From Bathymodiolus japonicus methanotrophic gill symbiont (GTDB taxonomy: Bacteria; Pseudomonadota; Gammaproteobacteria; Methylococcales; Methylomonadaceae): DNA of 64,000 nt. The notes under the pieces were generated by a model. The model was not told the DNA's origin, made no database searches, and saw only the letters and a program-made list of their open reading frames with translations. Made by a program: the position numbers and the translations under genes. Every line of letters starts with the position of its first letter. Position 1 is the first letter of the stretch. Positions 1 to 8,773 of this stretch are shown here, one piece after another. Location: positions 1 to 64,000 of the forward strand of contig NZ_BLYC01000002.1 of the NCBI RefSeq assembly GCF_019721995.1, written 5' to 3'.

Positions 1-690
1 ACTTCTACAAAAAAAATAATTCAAGATAAGTCTGATGATTCAAATTATCATTTATTGATCCTTAGAGTTATATCTTCAAATGGTGAGTTATTTAAAGGGG
101 TTAATAAAGTAAACATAAGGCGGTTTAAAAAAATATTTTTCGAAAGAATTGAAAAAGTGAAAATTTCGGTAAACGAAACTCATCTTGGCCATCCAATATC
201 TGTTTTTGTTTCTTTAAAAAATGATTTAACAGATGATGAACTAGTTGAGATATTCTCTTCAGAATTAAAAAAAACTTTTTGAAGAAAAACCTTATTATAA
301 TTATTTAATTAACTCTATTATTGGCTTACCAAAAGTTGGAAAAATATATATTGAATACTTAAAGTGTAAAGCTGAATCTACGGATTATGATGAAGCAAAT
401 AGCTTTGCGAAAGAGGTTGAAGATATTGAATAATATTTATAAAAACTAACATCAGATGAGAACGCATTTGAAATAATAATTGGTGTTCTAGAAGCCGCAG
501 ATAATAATGCTTTTGATTCCCAAGGATTAAAACGAACAAAATTTGCAACAATACCGCACATTAAATCTAAAGCAGAGCGTTATATTGATTCAAATAAAAT
601 TAAATATGAAGAATACATTTTAAATTCCTCTGGTTTTATAAGGCATCTCTCAAATTTACTGAGTAAATCAAATGCAGTTTTCCATTGTTC
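1..690 (+). pseudogene. Degraded hypothetical gene, 5' end outside the window
   Basis: An AT-rich reading frame runs from before the window edge to about 282 and ends at TGA next to a run of A and T. Shifting frame there continues the protein (FEEKPYYNYLINS... to EVEDIE) to a TAA near 430. After two close stops the same frame reads on to about 690 (KLTSDENAFEIIIGVLEAADNN...). This is one gene broken by a homopolymer frameshift and nonsense codons. I do not recognise the family. It converges on the integrase remnant on the other strand, so both may be cargo of one decayed integrative element (inference). Confidence 0.5.
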
Positions 691-1013
691 TTTGGTGGTA
701 GCCATTATTGATTATCTCCACATTGGAAAGGGCAGTCATCAGGAAAAGAGCCCTCTTCAAGAAATGGTAAGAATTCGTTCTGATTATTGGTAAATGTGGT
801 GCCTAATAGCTTTTCAGCTTTTTCTATTGTTGTGCTAGCATTTTTTACGATTCCAAGGTGATGCTTTATGTGCATTTTAGCAGCTAAAACTCCACGATCA
901 TAAACATCGAGTAATCGTGTCAGCTCTGCTTCAGATTTATCTTTTTCCGCAATTAACCGAGTACGCTGAGATTCATCTTTAAGGTCGAAAACAAAGTGTT
1001 TACATCCATTTCC

Positions 1014-1867
1014 GGTAGTGGGTTAAACCTGTGTTTAGCATGAGAGCAATAGAATAAGAAAGTGATTTATTGCATAATTCCCTCATGAAATATTATCAAG
1101 AAATCACCTGCCCTAACTGTACTAATTCCAACCTGATGAAATCAGGTAGTAGCGATCGTGGTGTGCAGCGATATCGTTGCCAGACCACAGCTTGCTCAAC
1201 CAACACCTTCATGTTGGAATATTGTTATAAAGCATGTGAATTTGGAACCAAAGAACACGTTGTCGAAATGGCTATCAATAGTAGTGGCACTCGAGACACG
1301 GCTAGGGTTCTTAAAATCAATAAAAATACGGTGACTCGTACTTTAAAAAACAAAGAAAACAGTCTTGTTCAAGTGAACCCTCTTTTTCAGACCTTTGATC
1401 AAGGGAAACCATTGGAAGTCAGACTAGAACAGGTCTGCTGTGATGAAGCCGAAATGGATGAACAGTGGTCTTTTGTAGGAAATAAAAGCAATCAACGCTG
1501 GCTATGGCATGCTGTTGATCATAAAACCAACACGGTACTCGCTTATGTTTTTGGCAAGCGTAAGGACATTGTTTTCAAAGAATTAAAAGCGTTACTTTTG
1601 CCTTTAAATATCAGTCGTTATTACACCGATGACTGGGGCGCTTATGAATGTCATCTCGATGCTGAGAAACATGAAATAGGTAAGAAAAACACCCAAAAAA
1701 TTGAACGTAAAAACTTGAATTTTAGAGCATGGATAAAACGATTAACTCGTCGAACAATCTGCTTCTCTAAGTTAGAGAAAATGCATGATATTGTGATTGG
1801 TCTGTTAATAAATAAGGTGGAATTTGGCAGGGATATTCATGCAAAAACACAGATTTAACCCACTACC
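1014..1867 (+). mobile_element. IS1-family element with no target duplication
   Basis: The 854-bp element is bounded by 14-bp perfect inverted repeats, GGTAGTGGGTTAAA and TTTAACCCACTACC. It encodes one continuous IS1 transposase. Flanks show no 8-9 bp duplication (left ccatttcc, right ctcatcag), which is unusual for IS1. Removing the element exactly restores the integrase frame. Confidence 0.85.
1070..1858 (+). CDS. IS1-family transposase (single-frame type)
   Basis: The protein starts with a zinc-ribbon-like module: CPNCTN near residue 14 and later Cys pairs. A helix-turn-helix stretch follows (SGTRDTARVLKINKNTVTR). The catalytic half is typical of InsB: DEQWSFVGNKSNQRWLWHAVD, then YTDDWGAYE and KKNTQKIERKNLNFRAWIKRL. 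Classical IS1 needs a programmed frameshift between insA and insB; here both parts lie in one 262-aa frame, as in known single-ORF IS1 relatives. The start may be the internal Met at residue 6 (MKYYQEITCPNC), where homology begins. It looks intact and could be active. Confidence 0.88.
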   Translation: MHNSLMKYYQEITCPNCTNSNLMKSGSSDRGVQRYRCQTTACSTNTFMLEYCYKACEFGTKEHVVEMAINSSGTRDTARVLKINKNTVTRTLKNKENSLVQVNPLFQTFDQGKPLEVRLEQVCCDEAEMDEQWSFVGNKSNQRWLWHAVDHKTNTVLAYVFGKRKDIVFKELKALLLPLNISRYYTDDWGAYECHLDAEKHEIGKKNTQKIERKNLNFRAWIKRLTRRTICFSKLEKMHDIVIGLLINKVEFGRDIHAKTQI

Positions 1868-2978
1868 CTCATCAGCTACCCATTGACGAACTTTTTGAGG
1901 TATCTCACCTACAAATCGGTTTTGATCTTCAAGCATTGCGGCACCGACTAATTTAGCTCTTTCGGTTCCTGTATTATGATCGTAATGAGCGCCTTGTAGG
2001 TCAGTACCTCCCATCCATTTGTTTACGATAGCAGGTTGTACACCAGCACGAAATAGAGAGGTTGTCTGCCAATGACGACCCTTATGAGATTGCCATGAAT
2101 CAGCGATATGGTCAGCTATGTCTAATCCATATTTTTTAAATGCATTTGGATAACGGTCATTACCCATAAAAAAATACATAACTGCTTTGTAGCCTAACAT
2201 TTCAGGAGATAAAGGGTTTGCGCTCCCTGATCCTATGTCGGCTCGTAAAAAAAGGAATTCAGAGATTTTTTGCTCACGAGAGAATGATTTAGATGCTATT
2301 GTGATAGCTTTAGCGTCAAAGTCAGCTTTCACATCTTCAGTATCAAATTCATGGGGCTCTTTTTCCAGTGCGAAATTATTATCAATGAATTTGTTGTATA
2401 TGTAATTTTCGATTGATTGCTGAGAAATGGTAAACCCTTCGTTTACCGAGTAGCGAATGTGTGAATTAGCAGTTTTAACTCTGACTGTTATTTTTTGTTT
2501 ATTTGATATTTCAAAATCTGGGTTCAATTTCTTGAAATCGTTATTTTTTGAGTTGGTTGTTAATAATACAAGTTCGGGGAGAATCTCACGAAAGGTAATG
2601 ACATCGATATTTTCTTCAATATCAAAGCCGCCATGAGCATATTCAGTAAGCTTTTTAGCAGCATCAGATCGAGTAATTAAAGCGGGAGCCCGACCTTTGC
2701 CTTCAAAGGTACTAGGAGAAAATGTATAGCAAGCAGCTGTGCCTCCTTCTCCTCTTTTACTGAGTTTAGAGATTGTTTTATCACCTGAATTTGTTCGATG
2801 AATGTGTTTTCCATGAATGACAGATAATAATTCTTGCTCTGTTAAATTATTGCCCCGTTGGTCTATATGGAAATTGATGAAATCCAAAATAGCTTGGCCA
2901 CGAACAGAGTATTTATTCCGTTTTGCATCAAGTGGACGTATTGTTAAGTCCAATCCCCATGATGAATAGCCTTTTACC

Positions 2979-4399
2979 CATCTCCTTACACACAAGTCTG
3001 ATATAAGAGTGTAAAATCTCATTATTTTAGTAACGATGACTGAGACTTGGGCAGAAATGGAATTTTGTAATTTAGATTTAGGTGATTCACGGCTTAATAA
3101 AAGAGCAGTTAAATTGATAGAAACTTTTGTAAAAGCGCCTAAACTAAGCATTCCTCAGGCTTGCCAAGGCTGGGCTGAAACACAAGCGACTTATCGATTT
3201 TATGCAAATGAAAATGTGACATGGGAAAAGTTGTTAGTCGCCCATACAGATCAAGTTGAACAGCGCATTATAGTCAGTGAAGAGCCCGTTATTTTATGCT
3301 TACAAGATACGACAGAATTAGATTTTAATGGACAAGAAACTGAGGATTTAGGTCGCTTATCTTACGATGCCCAAAGAGGCATGTACTTGCATCCGACACT
3401 CTGCATTACACCAGACCGGCTCCCTTTAGGGGTTAGTGATGCGTGGATGTGGGCAAGAGGAAAAAGCAAAGCAGAAGATCAAAATAATCCCACGATAAAA
3501 GAAAGTGATCGCTGGATAGAAGGTTATGAACGTGTCGCTGAAATGGCCGAACGTTGCCCTAAAAGTCGGCTCGTTTATGTGGCCGATAGAGAAGGTGATA
3601 TTTTAAGTCTTATGCAGAGAAGTAAGGCGTTAAATACGCCTGCTGACTGGCTAGTAAGAGCCAGGCATAACCGTAAATTATCAGCGGATGAAACACTGTG
3701 GGATAGCGTCGATAAGCAAGAGGTTATGAGTCGCGTTAGTTTTATTAAGCCACGAAAAAAAGGCGAAAAATCGCGACAAGTTCAGCAAGAAATTAAAGTG
3801 TTACGCTGCACTTTCCCCGTAAAAGGGAAAGAAGGTATTGAAGTAACTTTGGTTCAGGCAAAAGAAATCAACCCGCCTAAAGGGAAGTCACCGCTCATAT
3901 GGCGCTTATTAAGCAATCGAAGGGTAGAAAGTGAAGATCAAGCCTGTGAGTTGATTGACTGGTATCGCTGTCGCTGGGAAATAGAAATGTTTTTTGATAT
4001 TTTGAAAGTGGGCTGCAAGGTTGAAAAGCTTCAATTATCCAGTAAAGAGCGCATTGAAAAAGCCTTAGTCATGGCCATGGTTATTGCTTGGCGGGTGATG
4101 TATCTTATGCGCTTAGGTCGCATCTGTCCTGACTTGCCTGCTGAATTAATCTTTGATCCTTTAGAATGGAAATCATCTTATGGTTTATTGGACAAAAAGA
4201 TACCCAAAAAAGTGCCTACACTGAATGCCGTGTTAAGAAATTTAGCGACATTGGGTGGTTTTTTAGGGCGTAAATCAGATGGTGACCCTGGTGCGAAAAG
4301 TATTTGGATCGGTTTTCAGAGGATTCAGGACTGAGTATATGGTATTCAAATGGCCAGAAAGCTAAAAGGCGTATTTTAGGACTTGTGTGTAAGGAGGTG
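2979..4399 (+). mobile_element. IS4-family (Tn5/IS50-like) element, tandem copy 1
   Basis: The 1421-bp element has ends CATCTCCTTACACACAAGTC and, as reverse complement, CACCTCCTTACACACAAGTC. The 9-bp target CCTTTTACC stands at 2970-2978, 4400-4408 and 5830-5838, so two copies form a tandem array TSD-IS-TSD-IS-TSD inside the integrase gene. A 9-bp duplication fits IS4/Tn5. Confidence 0.92.
3036..4334 (+). CDS. IS4-family Tn5-like transposase, C-terminally shortened copy
   Basis: The N-terminal DNA-binding region WAEMEFCNLDLGDSRLNKR and the IPQACQGWAETQATYRFYAN segment are typical of Tn5-like transposases. DDE-type blocks follow (LCLQDTTELDF; LVYVADREGDI). The YREK signature is in WYRCRWEIEMFFDILK. 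It differs from the second copy by one base seen near the end: TGA at 4332-4334 instead of TGC, which removes the last 15 residues. Whether the shorter protein is active is unknown. Confidence 0.88.
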   Translation: MTETWAEMEFCNLDLGDSRLNKRAVKLIETFVKAPKLSIPQACQGWAETQATYRFYANENVTWEKLLVAHTDQVEQRIIVSEEPVILCLQDTTELDFNGQETEDLGRLSYDAQRGMYLHPTLCITPDRLPLGVSDAWMWARGKSKAEDQNNPTIKESDRWIEGYERVAEMAERCPKSRLVYVADREGDILSLMQRSKALNTPADWLVRARHNRKLSADETLWDSVDKQEVMSRVSFIKPRKKGEKSRQVQQEIKVLRCTFPVKGKEGIEVTLVQAKEINPPKGKSPLIWRLLSNRRVESEDQACELIDWYRCRWEIEMFFDILKVGCKVEKLQLSSKERIEKALVMAMVIAWRVMYLMRLGRICPDLPAELIFDPLEWKSSYGLLDKKIPKKVPTLNAVLRNLATLGGFLGRKSDGDPGAKSIWIGFQRIQD

Positions 4400-4408
4400 C
4401 CTTTTACC

Positions 4409-5829
4409 CATCTCCTTACACACAAGTCTGATATAAGAGTGTAAAATCTCATTATTTTAGTAACGATGACTGAGACTTGGGCAGAAATGGAATTTTGTAA
4501 TTTAGATTTAGGTGATTCACGGCTTAATAAAAGAGCAGTTAAATTGATAGAAACTTTTGTAAAAGCGCCTAAACTAAGCATTCCTCAGGCTTGCCAAGGC
4601 TGGGCTGAAACACAAGCGACTTATCGATTTTATGCAAATGAAAATGTGACATGGGAAAAGTTGTTAGTCGCCCATACAGATCAAGTTGAACAGCGCATTA
4701 TAGTCAGTGAAGAGCCCGTTATTTTATGCTTACAAGATACGACAGAATTAGATTTTAATGGACAAGAAACTGAGGATTTAGGTCGCTTATCTTACGATGC
4801 CCAAAGAGGCATGTACTTGCATCCGACACTCTGCATTACACCAGACCGGCTCCCTTTAGGGGTTAGTGATGCGTGGATGTGGGCAAGAGGAAAAAGCAAA
4901 GCAGAAGATCAAAATAATCCCACGATAAAAGAAAGTGATCGCTGGATAGAAGGTTATGAACGTGTCGCTGAAATGGCCGAACGTTGCCCTAAAAGTCGGC
5001 TCGTTTATGTGGCCGATAGAGAAGGTGATATTTTAAGTCTTATGCAGAGAAGTAAGGCGTTAAATACGCCTGCTGACTGGCTAGTAAGAGCCAGGCATAA
5101 CCGTAAATTATCAGCGGATGAAACACTGTGGGATAGCGTCGATAAGCAAGAGGTTATGAGTCGCGTTAGTTTTATTAAGCCACGAAAAAAAGGCGAAAAA
5201 TCGCGACAAGTTCAGCAAGAAATTAAAGTGTTACGCTGCACTTTCCCCGTAAAAGGGAAAGAAGGTATTGAAGTAACTTTGGTTCAGGCAAAAGAAATCA
5301 ACCCGCCTAAAGGGAAGTCACCGCTCATATGGCGCTTATTAAGCAATCGAAGGGTAGAAAGTGAAGATCAAGCCTGTGAGTTGATTGACTGGTATCGCTG
5401 TCGCTGGGAAATAGAAATGTTTTTTGATATTTTGAAAGTGGGCTGCAAGGTTGAAAAGCTTCAATTATCCAGTAAAGAGCGCATTGAAAAAGCCTTAGTC
5501 ATGGCCATGGTTATTGCTTGGCGGGTGATGTATCTTATGCGCTTAGGTCGCATCTGTCCTGACTTGCCTGCTGAATTAATCTTTGATCCTTTAGAATGGA
5601 AATCATCTTATGGTTTATTGGACAAAAAGATACCCAAAAAAGTGCCTACACTGAATGCCGTGTTAAGAAATTTAGCGACATTGGGTGGTTTTTTAGGGCG
5701 TAAATCAGATGGTGACCCTGGTGCGAAAAGTATTTGGATCGGTTTTCAGAGGATTCAGGACTGCGTATATGGTATTCAAATGGCCAGAAAGCTAAAAGGC
5801 GTATTTTAGGACTTGTGTGTAAGGAGGTG
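4409..5829 (+). mobile_element. IS4-family (Tn5/IS50-like) element, tandem copy 2
   Basis: It has the same length (1421 bp) and ends as the upstream copy and abuts the shared 9-bp CCTTTTACC spacer. Only one base difference was noticed (4334 versus 5764). The third target copy at 5830-5838 joins it to the integrase remnant. Confidence 0.92.
4466..5809 (+). CDS. IS4-family Tn5-like transposase, full length
   Basis: This 447-aa protein has the complete C-terminus (QDCVYGIQMARKLKGVF) missing from the first copy. Catalytic blocks are as in copy 1: the first Asp in LQDTTELDF, the second in VYVADREGD, and the Glu in the YREK block WYRCRWEIEMFFDILK. With intact ends on both sides it is a good candidate for an active transposase able to mobilise both copies. 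Confidence 0.9.
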   Translation: MTETWAEMEFCNLDLGDSRLNKRAVKLIETFVKAPKLSIPQACQGWAETQATYRFYANENVTWEKLLVAHTDQVEQRIIVSEEPVILCLQDTTELDFNGQETEDLGRLSYDAQRGMYLHPTLCITPDRLPLGVSDAWMWARGKSKAEDQNNPTIKESDRWIEGYERVAEMAERCPKSRLVYVADREGDILSLMQRSKALNTPADWLVRARHNRKLSADETLWDSVDKQEVMSRVSFIKPRKKGEKSRQVQQEIKVLRCTFPVKGKEGIEVTLVQAKEINPPKGKSPLIWRLLSNRRVESEDQACELIDWYRCRWEIEMFFDILKVGCKVEKLQLSSKERIEKALVMAMVIAWRVMYLMRLGRICPDLPAELIFDPLEWKSSYGLLDKKIPKKVPTLNAVLRNLATLGGFLGRKSDGDPGAKSIWIGFQRIQDCVYGIQMARKLKGVF

Positions 5830-6452
5830 CCTTTTACCATCGATGCAGTTGTTTTTGATGCACTGCTAATAGGAAGTATGTCAGCAAGCTCTAAAAGTGT
5901 GTATTCACTCGCAGGGTTAATTTCTTTTTTTAATGTCCAAGCATTTTTAGTTTCTAATTTTTTTTCAACTAAAAAGGCATCAAGTTCAGTAAGTAATTCA
6001 TTCGCACTTGAGCGACGGCCTTCTATAAATTTATCGAGGCGGTCACGAACAGTAGTAAGGGACTTAGTTTCCTCAAGCTCTTTCGCATTATCACGATAAG
6101 GACGAGTGAGGTCTTGTATTTTTTGAACCACCTCTAACAGTAGCGGCCTCCATGCAGCGGGAACATACCGTCTGTGTGGAGCCATTCCTTTTTCAGCCCA
6201 TACTTTACACATAAGTTCACCGTTTACTTCCTGTAGGCAGTCCATAGGGAGCCGAAGAACCTCTCCTATTCGCAGTCCCATACTGTATTGGAAAGCTTGT
6301 GTGTAAGCACTCAGTAAATCCGATGTAGCTCTATCACTTTCATCGAATTGATCCTCGACGGCCCATTTTAGTTGCACTATTGCGCGAACCAACTCGGGAA
6401 TAGGCATTTTCTCTTTCAGAGCTGGTGATCCTTGCTTTTTTTGGGTGGCCTT

Positions 6453-6746
6453 CGCTGAAAATCAGGGAAACGGAGCCTAAGCGAAGTGATGATTTTTAGT
6501 CCGCGATAGCCGTAGGGCCGTTGTTTTGTCGGAGTCTGAGCGTTAGCGAAGGTGGAGACAAAATAAAAGGCCATCCGACACGGCGTCAAGTCATTTGGAG
6601 CCTATGTTCCGACCCCTTGTTGGGTCGGGACGAGGTGACGAGGACGAATCGGGGCCGCCGGAGGCATAAGTGGTCGCGTTAAGTTTTTGCTGCTTGCTTG
6701 GGCTGGGATGCCCAAAACAAGCTTTCGCAAAAATAGCGACTCCCCG
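6453..6746 (+). repeat. Structured element SE-A, copy 1 (294 bp)
   Basis: It begins CGCTGAAAATCAGGG and ends GCGACTCCCCG, nearly identical to the copies at 16162, 33562 and 58945. It interrupts the integrase remnant. The helices are described in the findings. No coding potential is supported. Confidence 0.85.
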
Positions 6747-7148
6747 AATGTTTTGCTGGACTACTTATATCAATTTGAGTTGTTAATAAGTTTTCCTGCT
6801 GAAGGTAACGTAGATAGAGGTTTAAATCCTGAAGAGGCACTTGAGGGCGGTCGTAGTTTTCGAGAATTATATTGTAGATTGAAATGTATAAGTCATGCGT
6901 GAAGTCTTCAATTTTCATCGCTTTGGCTTCTATTATGTAGGGACCAATGTGACGTAATGATATGACCCGAGAGGCTGATAGTGGTGTCTTGCGAGTGCGT
7001 GCCCCCCAAAGTTGATTAACTGAAGTTTCCCAATAATTATTTATGGTAAAATTGAAACTATGCTACAACTATATGAAAAAAACAGTCTTTTCATTCGTTT
7101 CAAATGCTATTGCCTAAGGGGAATTAAGTAGGGGTTTGCTATAAACAT

Positions 7149-8682
7149 CATCAGTGTTCCCATTGAAAGAAGAAGTACCTAAACAAAGCAGCCTATAACC
7201 TACCTGAAGGTAGCACCACTCGAATATTTCCATATTTTTGATTTTAATCACTTATAACAGCAAATAAACACTCTGTAGGCACCGTAAAAAAACAACAAAT
7301 AATTTCAAATAAAGCTTGCATTTGCCGAAAAAAATTTTCTAAAAATTTCCGTTTTAATCACCTCATAAACGGATATCACCCATGCTTAAAGACCTACCAC
7401 TCTCTGAACATATTCACCAACACTGCAATGAAAGTATGGAACGTGCCCTGTTAGCAGAGCGTCATCCTTTGTGGGCTCGTTCATGCCCAGAGTTGAAGGA
7501 TATCGACTTTATTCGCCTTGGGTTATTACGCTGTATCAGTGTAGTCGATAGTGGTCGCCATTTCCTCCAAACCAATGAACAGATTTATGGCCAGCTGCTT
7601 CCCCACTCAACGTATTTTAAATCACTGAAGTCGCATAGACGAACAAGTATGCTTGAGGCATTTGAACAGCAGAGCTATCATCTTCACGCTGAAACACTGC
7701 TATCGCAAGGCATTGATTATCTTAAAGCATTCCCGGAACTTGACGAATACACCATAGAAGCAGCGGATGGACATTTTATTGATCATGCCTGCCATACTGA
7801 AAAAAACAGCAAGGGGAAAGTTTATGCGGCCGGGGGGATTTACGCGTTGAATCTCAGAAGTGGGTTGCTCAGATTTCTTTGTCTGGTGACAAACGGAACT
7901 CAGAGACATCAAGAAATACCTGTGTTACGAGATCATATTGAAAAGCAAAACAAGTGAAATAACAGCTCTCAGAAACATCTCTATGTCTACGATAAAGCCG
8001 TCACCGACTTTGTCTGGTGGGATCGGCAGAAACGACATGCTAATTACATGATTTCAATGCTAAAAGAAAATTCAATTGCGACTCTGGTTGAGTCTATCCC
8101 TTTTGACTCCCGCCATGAGATCAATACAGGGGTTGAAGCATACAGTGTGTACGAAAACAAGGGCATCAAATTTAACGTGGTGGATTACCGTGATCCAGAA
8201 ACCGGAAAACTTCACCGGTTTGTGACAACCTTGCCAATGACTATTAACCCTGGAACCATTGCCATGCTGTATTTCAAGCGATGGACGATTGAAAAGACAT
8301 TCAATAACACTAAAAGTAATTTCAAGGAAACTAAAGCTTGGTCTTCCAATACCCGCTCACTTGAAAATCAAATGCGCCTGACTGCAATGAGCTATAATTT
8401 AATGCGCGTGTTTGAAGAGATTTCAAAAACACAACAGCCAGAATTGATTCATCCATCGGATAAAAAATATAGCGAGGCTCTGGAGATAAGGCAGCAACAG
8501 GCTCAAAAACGAGATCGTTTTGTGAATCCATTATTTTTCCAGGCAAGAATATCTCGTATCAGCTCGTATACCATTCGGGCAGTTCAAAACGCAATAATAA
8601 CAGGAATGTCTTTACAGTGCTTTATGAGCTCTCTTGTGGCGAGGTTAGTTTCACGGCCTCAATTGATAGGGGAACACTGATG
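7149..8682 (+). mobile_element. IS-alpha copy a (1534 bp) in MITE-1
   Basis: Terminal repeats are CATCAGTGTTCCC and GGGAACACTGATG. An 8-bp duplication ATAAACAT (7141-7148 and 8683-8690) proves transposition into MITE-1. Confidence 0.92.
7382..8680 (+). pseudogene. IS-alpha transposase with an in-frame nonsense codon
   Basis: The sequence matches the intact 432-aa transposase at 27506-28804 except for TGA in place of GGA at 7955-7957, after residue 191. The remaining part restarts at a Met at 8048. The IS4-type YREK signature lies in the downstream part (YFKRWTIEKTFNNTK). Without suppression no full protein is made, so this copy would need transposase from another copy. Confidence 0.88.
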
Positions 8683-8773
8683 ATAAACATGGCAAAACCA
8701 CCTAAAATAAACCTCGATACACCAGCATTGTGCATTTCAGCTACTCAATAATTGGGAAACTTCAGCTAAAATA

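Larger units (their letters stand above)
704..7019 (-). pseudogene. Large tyrosine recombinase (phage-type integrase), broken by five insertions
   Basis: Four minus-strand segments rejoin into one frame when inserted elements are removed: about 7019-6748, 6452-5830, 2969-1868 and 1013-704. They give more than 750 residues, and the N-terminus is lost at the MITE-1 boundary. The second segment holds the arm-type motif GLRIGEVLRLPMDCL with the first catalytic Arg. The third has HKGRHW (H-x-x-R) and GGTDLQGAHYDH with the likely nucleophile Tyr. The C-terminal tail (GNGCKHFVFDLKDES...) resumes beyond the IS1. Joins read through in frame: SMVKG/YSSWGLD across the IS4 pair, VADE/GNGCK across IS1, and PAKH/KATQKK across SE-A if one extra base is ignored. 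The length suggests one of the large integrases of integrative elements, not a simple phage integrase. It cannot be functional now. Confidence 0.75.
7020..8765. repeat. MITE-1, copy 1, split by an IS-alpha insertion
   Basis: The ends CTGAAGTTTCCCAATAATT and AATTATTGGGAAACTTCAG match the uninterrupted 204-bp copy at 35499-35702. An IS-alpha copy sits inside and duplicated ATAAACAT. No target duplication of the MITE itself is visible, so one flank was probably rearranged. It separates the integrase remnant from the valS region. Confidence 0.85.

Noticed and set aside
1805-3151. Chimeric minus-strand frame starting MLSLGAFTKVSINLTALLLS
   Set aside because: The first 60 residues are IS4 antisense sequence and the last are IS1; only the middle is the integrase, described as part of the pseudogene.
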